Shown here: positions 1 to 5,687 of the stretch, one piece after another | Numbering within the stretch: position 1 is the stretch's first letter | How the letters are laid out: every line of letters starts with the position of its first letter | Origin: JAIEPT01 sp038217425 | GTDB lineage: Bacteria > Planctomycetota > Planctomycetia > Gemmatales > Gemmataceae | Reading direction: 5' to 3' | DNA: 7,959 bases | Assembly (NCBI GenBank): GCA_038217425.1 | Contig: JBBQPM010000260.1 | Span: forward strand, 1 to 7,959 | Notes under the pieces: model-generated | What the model saw: the letters and a program-made list of their open reading frames with translations, nothing else | Told to the model about the DNA's origin: nothing | Database searches by the model: none | Position numbers and translations under genes: made by a program

Positions 1-2
1 AC

Positions 3-200
3 GTTTACACCGCCCGCGACAGGCGCGAGGAACACAAGCAATTCATGGAGCGCCGAGAAAGGCTTATCGCAGAAAAGCAGGAGGCTGAAAGCGCCGTCAC
101 GCAGCCTGACGAAACGCCGAGCGCCGCGCCAGTAGATAACAATGACGCCGACGGCCCAAGTCCGACTGTCACAGAGTCCCTAGACTCCAACGAGACGTAA
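3..200 (+). CDS. C-terminal tail of an unidentified protein (5' truncated by window edge)
   Basis: An open frame enters from the left edge (first full codon GTT at 3-5) and ends at TAA 198-200, followed directly by TAG, leaving 65 residues. The first half is strongly charged and probably helical (begins VYTARDRREEHKQFMERRER). The last roughly 35 residues are acidic and rich in Pro, Ser, Thr, Asp and Asn (ending ESLDSNET), typical of a disordered tail. There is no recognisable domain, so I cannot name the protein. It lies 51 bp upstream of the methyltransferase on the same strand and may be the preceding gene of the same operon. The other frames here contain stops or only a low-complexity antisense frame. 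Confidence 0.6.
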   Translation, partial: VYTARDRREEHKQFMERRERLIAEKQEAESAVTQPDETPSAAPVDNNDADGPSPTVTESLDSNET

Positions 201-251
201 TAGTACCGTCACGGCAGACAAGCGTTGTCCCGCATTTTCCTTTGAGGCTGA

Positions 252-1901
252 ATGGCTGACACTCCGAACACACTCTATTACGGCGACAATCTTGACATTC
301 TGCGTCGCTACATTGACGACGAGAGCGTTGACCTAGTCTATCTCGACCCGCCGTTTAACAGCGCGCGGAACTACAACGTATTGTTCGCCGAACAGGACGG
401 CACGCGTGCCGCGTCGCAAATCAAGGCGTTTGAGGACACTTGGCGTTGGGACGCCGCCGCCGCCGCTGCATATGAGGAAGTCGTCGAGGGTGGCGGCAAG
501 GTGTCGCAAGTGCTGCAATCGTTCCGGCTCTTTCTCGGCGACAGCGACATGCTTGCGTACCTGTCCATGATGGCGCCGCGCCTCAAAGAGTTGCACCGCG
601 TGCTCAAAGAAACTGGCTCGTTGTATCTCCACTGTGACCCGACGGCGTCGCATTACCTAAAGCTGCTGCTCGATGCTGTTTTTGGGCCGGAGAATTTCCG
701 CAGTGAGATTATTTGGCGTCGAACGTCAGCGCATGGCGACGCCAAGACGAAATTTGCCGCCGTGCATGATACGATTCTGTTCTTCGCGAAGAGTGATAAC
801 ACTCCATTTAATCAGCAATTTGAGCCGTACACAGAGGAATACATCGCCACGCATTTCGTTCATGTCGATTCCGACGGGCGACGATTCCGCCGAGTTGACC
901 TGCGAAGTCCTAGTCCCCGGCCGAACCTTACATATGACTATACCGCTTCTAACGGAATTACCTACAAGCCACATCGGAACGGTTGGGCAGTTTCACGCGA
1001 ACGCATGGCAGAGCTAGACCGCGAAAACCGGCTTTTCTTCCCAAAAAAAGAGGGAGGGCGCATTCGCCGCAAACTTTACTTCGATGAAAGCGAAGGCGTT
1101 CCGATTTCGGATAACTGGATTGACATAAAACCGATATTTGCAACTGGCGACGAGCGACTAGGCTACCCCACCCAGAAGCCCGAAGCGTTACTGGAGCGCA
1201 TTATTGGTGCGAGCAGCAACGAGGGCGATGTAGTGCTCGACCCGTTTTGTGGGTGCGGAACGAGTATCGCAGCCGCACAGCGATTGGCTCGCCGCTGGGT
1301 AGGAGTTGACATCACCCACCTTGCAATCAATCTCATTCGCACCCGACTGCGCGACACGTACGGCGACGCGGCCAAGTTTGCCGTAATCGGCGAGCCGACG
1401 ACGGTTGAGGACGCGGCAGAATTGGCAAGGACTGACCCCTACCAATTTCAGTGGTGGGCGCTTGGCTTGGTTGGCGCGCGACCAGTCGAGCAGAAGAAAG
1501 GCGCAGACAAAGGCATCGACGGCAGAATAGTCTTTCATGAGGACGCCGGAGGCGGCAGGGCGACAAGAAACGTGATTTTGTCAGTAAAGGCTGGGCATGT
1601 CACGTCGAGCCACGTACGCGACTTACTAGGTGTGCTCACTACCGAAAAAGCTCAGCTTGGGGTGCTTATCAGTTTCGAGGAACCGACGCGAGACATGCGC
1701 AAGGCGGCCGCGTCTGCGGGCTTCTATGAGTCGCCATGGGGTAAGCATCCCATAATCCAACTTTTGACCGTAGGCGAGCTGCTGGACGGCAAGACAGTCG
1801 ATATGCCGCGCACCGAGGGCACAAACCGCACGTTCAAGCGCGCGCCGAAGGCGAAGCGGTCGAAAGAGGCGCACCCCGAACTCTTTGGAGAATCCCAGTA
1901 A
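252..1901 (+). CDS. Site-specific DNA methyltransferase (N6_N4_Mtase, beta class) with C-terminal PD-(D/E)XK-like domain
   Basis: This 549-aa protein should transfer a methyl group from S-adenosylmethionine to the exocyclic amino group of adenine (N6) or cytosine (N4) in a specific DNA site. Motif IV is LDPPFN at residues 31-36. The SAM-binding motif I, LDPFCGCGTS, is at 329-338, after motif IV, which is the beta-class order. The conserved segment GYPTQKPEALLERII (304-318) precedes it, and GVDI (351-354) follows. The region between 150 and 300 probably carries target recognition. After about residue 395 a second module begins: KKGADKGIDGR (415-425), then VILSVKAG (441-448) and VRDLLGVL (455-462). 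This resembles Mrr-type PD-(D/E)XK nuclease folds with Asp423 and Lys446, but Ser444 occupies the usual Glu/Gln position. Cleavage activity is therefore uncertain. A short GAGG lies 4 nt before the ATG. The unknown gene at 1905 follows after 3 nt. From memory, methyltransferases with this tail are widespread and often lack a separate restriction enzyme; the target sequence cannot be read from the protein. Confidence 0.93.
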   Translation: MADTPNTLYYGDNLDILRRYIDDESVDLVYLDPPFNSARNYNVLFAEQDGTRAASQIKAFEDTWRWDAAAAAAYEEVVEGGGKVSQVLQSFRLFLGDSDMLAYLSMMAPRLKELHRVLKETGSLYLHCDPTASHYLKLLLDAVFGPENFRSEIIWRRTSAHGDAKTKFAAVHDTILFFAKSDNTPFNQQFEPYTEEYIATHFVHVDSDGRRFRRVDLRSPSPRPNLTYDYTASNGITYKPHRNGWAVSRERMAELDRENRLFFPKKEGGRIRRKLYFDESEGVPISDNWIDIKPIFATGDERLGYPTQKPEALLERIIGASSNEGDVVLDPFCGCGTSIAAAQRLARRWVGVDITHLAINLIRTRLRDTYGDAAKFAVIGEPTTVEDAAELARTDPYQFQWWALGLVGARPVEQKKGADKGIDGRIVFHEDAGGGRATRNVILSVKAGHVTSSHVRDLLGVLTTEKAQLGVLISFEEPTRDMRKAAASAGFYESPWGKHPIIQLLTVGELLDGKTVDMPRTEGTNRTFKRAPKAKRSKEAHPELFGESQ

Positions 1902-1904
1902 GCC

Positions 1905-2315
1905 ATGAACTACAGTCGCGCAGATGAAATCGTCGGTGTGTTTGCTTCGTTGTTGGAAAACAACGAGGGTCGCGTATGGCGCTCCGAATCGGAGCTGCCA
2001 GCAAAGAAAGACGATATCAAAGCTGCGATTCTTGTAATGGGTGCGCGGCTACGGGATAATGGCGACTTGACGCCCGAGGGTTTGGATACGCTTCGCACAT
2101 GCTACGCGTCACTTGCGGATTTCGTACCGACGAAAGACGCGGCTAAACTCGGCGCTTTCCAGAAAGGAATTTCTTGGTGGCGCGTTTGGCGGGAGCGAGG
2201 CGCGCAGCAACCGCTTCCCGAAATAGTGACTGGCGGCGAGGAGCTAAAGGCCGCGACCGACGATTATGCTCGACTGTTCACAGAATTCGATGCGCGGTTT
2301 AATGCGCATTCCTGA
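1905..2315 (+). CDS. Small protein of unknown function, methyltransferase-linked
   Basis: The protein has 136 aa, begins at ATG 1905, and ends at TGA 2313-2315. I do not recognise the family. It is soluble-looking, with no signal peptide or membrane segment, and mostly helical by composition. A basic-aromatic patch, GISWWRVWRERGAQ, sits at about residues 88-101, and an amphipathic C-terminal segment follows. A GGAG at about 1886 lies somewhat far upstream, inside the methyltransferase 3' end. The start is only 3 nt after the methyltransferase stop, and the next gene overlaps its 3' end, so it is most likely translated from the same message. A role as accessory subunit of the methyltransferase-nuclease is possible but rests on adjacency only. 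Confidence 0.72.
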   Translation: MNYSRADEIVGVFASLLENNEGRVWRSESELPAKKDDIKAAILVMGARLRDNGDLTPEGLDTLRTCYASLADFVPTKDAAKLGAFQKGISWWRVWRERGAQQPLPEIVTGGEELKAATDDYARLFTEFDARFNAHS

Positions 2316-2553
2316 ACCGCGTACGCGGCCGTCAACAATCCCACAACTGCAATCAGTCGTCGATGCAGGGCTGACGACCGTTCTTGCGATTGCCGTCTCG
2401 ACGGGCGTTTCAGAAGATGAAGCGTCGCTCTTGCTCGCTGGCGAAATTGAGCCGACTGACGAGCAGCACGAACGGCTGGAAAGACTGCTGAACGACCACG
2501 CACTCGCCATTCGGCGAGTCAACGCCGAGACGATGAAGCGGCGGTTGCTGTGA
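2302..2553 (+). CDS. Small XRE/Cro-like helix-turn-helix protein (putative)
   Basis: The protein is about 83 aa from ATG 2302 to TGA 2551-2553. In-frame ATGs at 2290 and 2266 would add 4 or 12 residues. I chose 2302 because it keeps the overlap with the preceding gene to 14 nt; none of the three has a clear Shine-Dalgarno. Residues 27-63 have the spacing of a Cro/C1-type helix-turn-helix: AIAVSTGVSEDEASLLLAGE, followed by IEPTDEQHERLERLL. Compare the family pattern LA-x-x-x-G-(V/L)-S...hhhLL-x-G-x-x-x-P. A basic C-terminus (about RRVNAETMKRR) follows. It may be a DNA-binding regulator, for example of the methyltransferase operon, as in controller proteins of restriction-modification loci. An antitoxin-like or purely structural role is an alternative. 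Its stop overlaps the next start. Confidence 0.62.
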   Translation: MRIPEPRTRPSTIPQLQSVVDAGLTTVLAIAVSTGVSEDEASLLLAGEIEPTDEQHERLERLLNDHALAIRRVNAETMKRRLL

Positions 2554-2999
2554 GTGACTCGCCTGCGCGCGAGCTTGTCGGTCGCCTGACTGAGAGCCAA
2601 GCGAAATACACGTATTTTTTGCTCGCTGTTGCTGCGTCAATTATCGCGCTGATTGTTCGCCAGACTCAGGAGGCGCGGTTTCAGGCGGAGCAAATTCCGC
2701 TTGGACTCGCGGTTTTCTGTTTCGGCGCAAGTTTCACCTGTGGATGCAAATTCCTTTCATCGTTGAACGATACTCTACGGGCGAATGCAGCCTTTCTAAT
2801 GCTTCGAGAGGGCATTCATCCCGACATGCCACGCCACCCGCAAGAGATTGAACTTGCGGCAAAAGGTGTCAGCGACGCCGCCGCTTCACATGCCCAGAAA
2901 ACGGGAACGTACAGCCGGTGGCAGTTTCGGCTGTTGATACTCGGCGCGGGTTTCTATCTCACATGGCACGTTGCCGGGATGTGGCTTCGAACCGCGTGA
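2550..2999 (+). CDS. Small three-TM membrane protein of unknown function
   Basis: This 149-aa protein starts at GTG 2550, whose GTGA overlaps the TGA of the preceding gene, the classic arrangement for translational coupling. It ends at TGA 2997-2999. The N-terminus has LTESQAKYTYFLLAVAAS, leading into hydrophobic segment 1 (about residues 21-38). Segment 2 (about 48-67) contains two cysteines (FCFGASFTCGC). A soluble stretch of about 55 residues carries MLREGIHPDMPRHPQEIE. Segment 3 lies at about 126-146 (LLILGAGFYLTWHVAGMWL). The sequence has the feel of a conserved small inner-membrane family, but I cannot name it. Being coupled to a putative HTH protein and a methyltransferase-nuclease in an element raises the idea of a membrane effector or a toxin/immunity component; this is inference only. 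Confidence 0.75.
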   Translation: MSDSPARELVGRLTESQAKYTYFLLAVAASIIALIVRQTQEARFQAEQIPLGLAVFCFGASFTCGCKFLSSLNDTLRANAAFLMLREGIHPDMPRHPQEIELAAKGVSDAAASHAQKTGTYSRWQFRLLILGAGFYLTWHVAGMWLRTA

Positions 3000-3008
3000 A
3001 GTGAAGGC

Positions 3009-3351
3009 GTGACGGTGTGACGGTTGAAAACAGAAACTTACGAGTCGCAGCGCCGCCGAGTGTGACGAAGTGTGACGAAGCAACGCCGATTGTGACGATT
3101 GAAATTCGCTTCGTCACACCTATCGTCACAGCGAAAAACGGCAGTTAAGGCCCGTCTGCGGCGGCTAACTGTCGTTTTTGTGCCTTTTTCGGCCGTCGGT
3201 GACGATGTGACGAAGCGAGACACTAACCTCACGGTGACGATAGAGGGGGGTCATTTCTCCGTCGTTACAGAAGAAGAAGAAATAAGAGGGGCAGGGGCGC
3301 ATTCGGACTGTCGTTGCGTAAGAGTACGTCGGCAACCGTCACATCGTCACA
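3009..3351. repeat. Array of TGTGACGA-type repeats (iteron-like), both orientations
   Basis: The hexamer GTGACG occurs on the plus strand at 3009, 3017, 3062, 3072, 3092, 3199, 3207 and 3234. Its complement CGTCAC occurs at 3112, 3124, 3337 and 3345, giving twelve copies in about 340 bp. The extended unit TGTGACGAAG is exact at 3061-3070, 3071-3080 and 3206-3215, and inverted at 3109-3118. TGTGACGAT occurs at 3091-3099 and inverted at 3122-3130. A degenerate copy (CGTTACA) is at 3263-3269. Pairs recur at 8-bp offsets (3009/3017, 3199/3207, 3337/3345), and two copies are 10 bp apart at 3062/3072. The array fills the element end between the last gene and the tRNA fragment. Possible roles are replication iterons, integrase or excisionase arm sites, or a regulator-binding array. 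Nothing in the sequence decides between these. Confidence 0.85.
3134..3179. terminator. Long hairpin with A-tract and T-tract, bidirectional terminator-like
   Basis: The arm AAAAACGGCAGTTA (3134-3147) pairs with TAACTGTCGTTTTT (3166-3179) over 14 positions, with one G-T wobble at 3141/3172. The 18-nt loop contains GCC and GGC that could pair further. Reading either strand gives a GC-containing stem followed by a run of T, so it could terminate transcription from both sides. It lies about 135 bp after the membrane-protein stop, in the middle of the TGTGACG repeat array. An alternative is a structural (cruciform) element of a replication or recombination site. Confidence 0.6.
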
Positions 3352-3525
3352 AACGGTAATTTTCCGCGTTCGGCGGCTGGGCCACTTTTGGGCCATTTCC
3401 GTTGAAAAGGAATGAAAAAGATTGAAACGGCGGAAGGTGCAGAAACAGCTCAGCGACCCCGTTTTCCCTCTGAGTTAAAGAACCGCCCAAGAGCATTGAA
3501 GCACATTAAAAAGGCCCGTAACGAA

Positions 3526-3567
3526 TTCCTAAACCGTTGGCCGGGTGTTCGAGTCACCCCGGGGGCA
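3526..3567 (+). other. attachment-site scar: 3' half of tRNA-Arg(CCT), anticodon loop to discriminator base
   Basis: The order of parts matches the 3' half of a class I tRNA: anticodon loop TTCCTAA (3526-3532, anticodon CCT at 3528-3530), anticodon-stem 3' strand ACCGT (3533-3537), variable loop TGGCC (3538-3542), T stem GGGTG (3543-3547), T loop TTCGAGT (3548-3554), T stem CACCC (3555-3559), acceptor 3' strand CGGGGGC (3560-3566) and discriminator A (3567). The T stem pairs perfectly. The required 5' half is missing: no GCCCCCG start and no D arm lie at the expected distance, and bases 3521-3525 (ACGAA) match the needed ACGGT only in the first three positions. This is the classic scar of a tyrosine-recombinase insertion at a tRNA anticodon loop. 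CCA is not encoded, as is common in many bacteria. It cannot yield a functional tRNA. Confidence 0.82.
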
Positions 3568-3596
3568 CTTGTTTTTCTCGGGACACCGCCAGTCGC

Positions 3597-3630
3597 AAAA
3601 CTGCCTTTTGCCGTCTGGGAGGGTAGTTTT
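3597..3630. terminator. Candidate hairpin terminator after the tRNA fragment
   Basis: AAAACTGCC (3597-3605) pairs with GGTAGTTTT (3622-3630) over nine positions with one wobble, enclosing a 16-nt loop. The T stretch is part of the stem, not a separate tail. Placed 30 bp after the tRNA 3' end and 37 bp before the TPR gene, it could be the original terminator of the tRNA transcript. A T-run (3572-3576) directly after the tRNA end may also serve. Nothing else is seen in the rest of 3568-3666. Confidence 0.35.
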
Positions 3631-3666
3631 CCGTAGCCCTATCACGACTTCCTTCACAATCCGAAT

Positions 3667-4314
3667 ATGACATCGCCGTTTTCAAGCTCCGAGCGCGCAG
3701 ACAACCTGATGGACTGGTTTCAGCTTCACAGCAAGAAGGTCGGATGGGGTGCGGCCGCGGTGCTTATTCTCGCGGCCGGCGGATGGTTCTATAACCAGTC
3801 GCAGGAACTCAAGGCACAGCGCGCAGAGAAGGCTTATTTCGAAGCGCAGCGCTCGCTCGCTTCCGGCAATCTCCCGCTCGCCGAGTCTGACCTGAAGAAA
3901 ATGATCACGCGTTACGACGGCACGAAGTCGTCAGTGGGTGGTCGGCTTCTCCTGGCTCAGGTCTTATACGATCAGGGAAAAGTTCAGGAAGGCGTGGACG
4001 AGCTGAAAAAGGCAGAAGGGAAGGGCGGCGAGTTCAACGCGTCACTTCATGTTGTCCTTGCCTCGGGGCTCGAGCAGCTCGGGAAGCACAAGGAGGCCGG
4101 GGAGCATTATGAAAAGGCAGCCCAGGTAGCCCGTTTCGATCCCGATCGCGAACGTTACGAAGCGCTCGCCGCCAGTGCGTACCTGAATGGCGCGGATACG
4201 ACAAAGGCACGCGTTCTCTGGACGAAGCTCGGCGCCGACTCGAAAGGAACTGTTGCCGGCGAGGCCCGGGTCCGTCTGGGTGAGCTTGATTCGAGCGTGC
4301 AGCCGGCAAGCTGA
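3667..4314 (+). CDS. Membrane-anchored tetratricopeptide-repeat protein
   Basis: The protein has 215 aa. A short cytoplasmic N-terminus (ERADNLMDWFQLHSKK, residues 9-24) precedes one transmembrane helix (about 26-43, GWGAAAVLILAAGGWFY). The rest is helical with TPR-like pairs, roughly at 53-84, 90-116, 126-157 and 164-196 (for example LASGLEQLGKHKEAGEHYEKA). The architecture resembles YfgM-type proteins (TPR_21 domain), which associate with the SecYEG translocon, so a scaffold or chaperone-like role at the inner membrane is plausible. I would not transfer the YfgM name. The ATG at 3667 has no obvious Shine-Dalgarno; ATG 3709 (MDWFQ) is the alternative start and keeps the membrane helix. The acyltransferase gene follows after 33 bp on the same strand. 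This is the first chromosomal gene outside the element junction. Confidence 0.85.
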   Translation: MTSPFSSSERADNLMDWFQLHSKKVGWGAAAVLILAAGGWFYNQSQELKAQRAEKAYFEAQRSLASGNLPLAESDLKKMITRYDGTKSSVGGRLLLAQVLYDQGKVQEGVDELKKAEGKGGEFNASLHVVLASGLEQLGKHKEAGEHYEKAAQVARFDPDRERYEALAASAYLNGADTTKARVLWTKLGADSKGTVAGEARVRLGELDSSVQPAS

Positions 4315-4347
4315 CACGGTCTGGCATTGGCCATTTAGTCACCCTGC

Positions 4348-5445
4348 GTGGCTGAATCAGGCCGCGCGAAAGAGCGCAGGCTGCACGGGCTAGACGCAGC
4401 CCGCGGAATCTCAATGGTGCTCGGTGTGTTTCTCCATTCAGCGCTGGCTTATGCGCCTTTTCCCGGCTCCCGTGCCTGGGCGATCGTCGACCCGCAGCAG
4501 ACCAGGTTTGCCACGTTGCTCGTCGTCGTCATATACTGGTTCCGGCTGCCCGCTTTTTTCTTCCTGTCGGGATATTTCGCTCGGCTGCTCCTGGCGAAGC
4601 AGGACCGCGTCGCGTTCGCGGTCAACCGGTTGAAGCGGATCGTGCTCCCGTTTGGTGTCGCTCTAATCCCAATGAAGCTCGCCGAGGAAGCAGTTCTCAA
4701 CCGGTTTGGGCAGTCGCTCCCTCGATCGGCAGGGGAGCCCTGGCTCATGCTTGGCCACCTATGGTTCCTTTACTATCTGGCCATCCTTATCGCCTTGTAT
4801 CTCCTGGTCACCGCGCAGCCTGACTGGACGAACAGCCGGATGATGCGAATCGTCGACAGGGTGACGCGTTACGCTGGCGCCCTTGTTTCACCCCTTGTAC
4901 TGGGACTCCTTGTAGTTGCGCCGCTGGCGGGGGCGGACGGACTTCCAACCGCACGCGTGTTCCAGCCAGATCTCGCGATTCTGGCGTTTTGCGGGATTTT
5001 CTTCTTCGGCGGTGTCCTGTTTCGACGCAGCGACGGGCTGATTGGCGGGCTTTCGCAACATCTGACGCTCAGGTTCATACTTGCTGTGGGTTCGCTGGCC
5101 GCGATGTCGTTCGCCCCAAGCGGTTTTCCTCACCTGTATCTGAGAGGCGTGTTTGCCTGGGCAATGAGCTTCGCGTTCATTGGCCTCTTTCTCAAGCTGT
5201 ACTCGCGGCCAAGGCCGGTAACGGCTTTTCTGGCTGATGCTTCGTACTGGACGTACATCGTGCATCCGCCAGCCGTGTACCTGATGCAGGGGCTATTGTT
5301 GGTTGTACCCATTCCCGGGGTCATAAAGCTGTCAATCGTCACGGCCGGAACGATGGTGTTTTGTCTTTTGACCTACACTGTGTTTGTCCGACGAACGGTG
5401 CTGGGGACCATACTTGGTGGGCGACGACTGGCAGCAGCCGCGTGA
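4348..5445 (+). CDS. Acyltransferase 3 family membrane protein (OpgC/MdoC-like)
   Basis: This 365-aa polytopic membrane protein has about ten hydrophobic segments. The N-terminal signature RLHGLDAARGISMVLGVFLH places the family's conserved histidine at residue 30. FRLPAFFFLSGYFARLLL (65-82) and NRLKRIVLPF (93-102) are typical of Acyltransferase_3 (PF01757), and YIVHPPAVY near the C-terminus provides a second His (306). Members move acyl groups such as acetyl or succinyl across the inner membrane onto sugars or glycans; OpgC succinylates periplasmic glucans. The substrate cannot be told here. The start is GTG 4348: an in-frame TAG lies at 4336-4338, and the next ATG (4414) would cut the conserved N-terminus. 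There is no clear ribosome-binding site. The gene is probably cotranscribed with the TPR gene and converges on dapF. Confidence 0.87.
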   Translation: MAESGRAKERRLHGLDAARGISMVLGVFLHSALAYAPFPGSRAWAIVDPQQTRFATLLVVVIYWFRLPAFFFLSGYFARLLLAKQDRVAFAVNRLKRIVLPFGVALIPMKLAEEAVLNRFGQSLPRSAGEPWLMLGHLWFLYYLAILIALYLLVTAQPDWTNSRMMRIVDRVTRYAGALVSPLVLGLLVVAPLAGADGLPTARVFQPDLAILAFCGIFFFGGVLFRRSDGLIGGLSQHLTLRFILAVGSLAAMSFAPSGFPHLYLRGVFAWAMSFAFIGLFLKLYSRPRPVTAFLADASYWTYIVHPPAVYLMQGLLLVVPIPGVIKLSIVTAGTMVFCLLTYTVFVRRTVLGTILGGRRLAAAA

Positions 5446-5607
5446 CGCCACCATGCTGACAGAGAAGCAATGATCTCTTCAGAATAAGAACGTATAATAT
5501 ATGTTATGTAAACTAAAGACCGTGGAGAAATGTGGAGAACGCGACCTCAGTTCCCCTTGGTTACTCGCTTAAGATATGATATGACAAGCGGTTAGTGGCC
5601 CGTATCT

Positions 5608-5631
5608 GAGGCGGTACCTTAGCCCCGCCTC
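5608..5631. terminator. Hairpin in convergent spacer, candidate terminator of the plus-strand pair
   Basis: GAGGCGG (5608-5614) pairs with CCGCCTC (5625-5631) across a 10-nt loop. No T-run follows on either strand, so intrinsic termination is weak evidence. It lies in the spacer 5446-5687 between convergent genes. The left part of that spacer (5484-5580) is conspicuously AT-rich, includes TATAAT at about 5496-5501, and has no gene I can support. Confidence 0.35.
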
Positions 5632-5644
5632 GAAATCTCGACTC

Positions 5645-5662
5645 CGGGCTTCATTCGGCCCG
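5645..5662. terminator. Short GC hairpin next to dapF 3' end
   Basis: CGGGC (5645-5649) pairs with GCCCG (5658-5662) around an 8-nt loop. It sits directly beyond the stronger hairpin at 5664-5686. Together they would be met in succession by polymerase leaving dapF on the minus strand. No T-tract is present. Confidence 0.3.
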
Positions 5663-5663
5663 C

Positions 5664-5686
5664 TGCTGTCGCCAGTCGCGACAGCA
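5664..5686 (-). terminator. Strong hairpin immediately after dapF stop
   Basis: A perfect 9-bp stem (plus-strand TGCTGTCGC 5664-5672 with GCGACAGCA 5678-5686) encloses a 5-nt loop. On the minus strand it begins one base after the dapF TAA (5690-5688). It is stable and well placed for a transcript end or mRNA 3' protection, but it lacks the following T-run of a canonical intrinsic terminator. Confidence 0.5.
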
Positions 5687-5687
5687 A

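Larger units (their letters stand above)
1..3567. mobile_element. Right-hand part of an integrated genetic element (left end outside window)
   Basis: I infer the element from three observations. A tRNA-Arg(CCT) 3' half without its 5' half sits at 3526-3567. The genes to its left form an accessory-type cassette (methyltransferase-nuclease plus unknown small proteins), while those to its right are chromosomal types. A repeat-rich gene-free end lies directly inside the junction. Integrases that use tRNA genes normally duplicate the tRNA 3' half, so the intact tRNA is expected left of the window, with the element between. No integrase, relaxase, transposase or phage structural gene is visible, so the class of element (ICE, satellite, genomic island, prophage remnant) is open. 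The left boundary is unknown and position 1 is only the window edge. Confidence 0.6.

Noticed and set aside
3061..3130. CRP-type binding sites (TGTGA…TCACA)
   Set aside because: The half-site resembles CRP, but no pair has the required TGTGA-N6-TCACA spacing, and the conserved CG(A) after TGTGA is not part of that consensus.
3009..3351. CRISPR array
   Set aside because: Repeat units are only 7-10 bp, occur in both orientations and have irregular spacing, unlike 23-40 bp CRISPR repeats with uniform spacers; no cas genes are present.
3099..3359. 86-codon plus-strand open frame in the repeat array
   Set aside because: Its sequence is dictated by the TGTGACG repeats and the long hairpin; composition is not protein-like and no ribosome-binding site is evident.
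3440..3567. Complete tRNA gene at the junction
   Set aside because: No GCCCCCG acceptor strand or D arm is present at the required distance upstream, and two of the five anticodon-stem pairs are broken; only the 3' half is real.
3412..3636. 74-codon plus-strand open frame across the element junction
   Set aside because: It runs through the tRNA-Arg 3' half and on into the chromosomal spacer, so its C-terminal half is created by the integration event. It shows no family resemblance and has a poorly placed ribosome-binding site.
4034..4414. 126-codon minus-strand open frame opposite the TPR and acyltransferase genes
   Set aside because: It is an antisense shadow of two well-supported plus-strand genes with low-complexity Arg/Ala-rich content.
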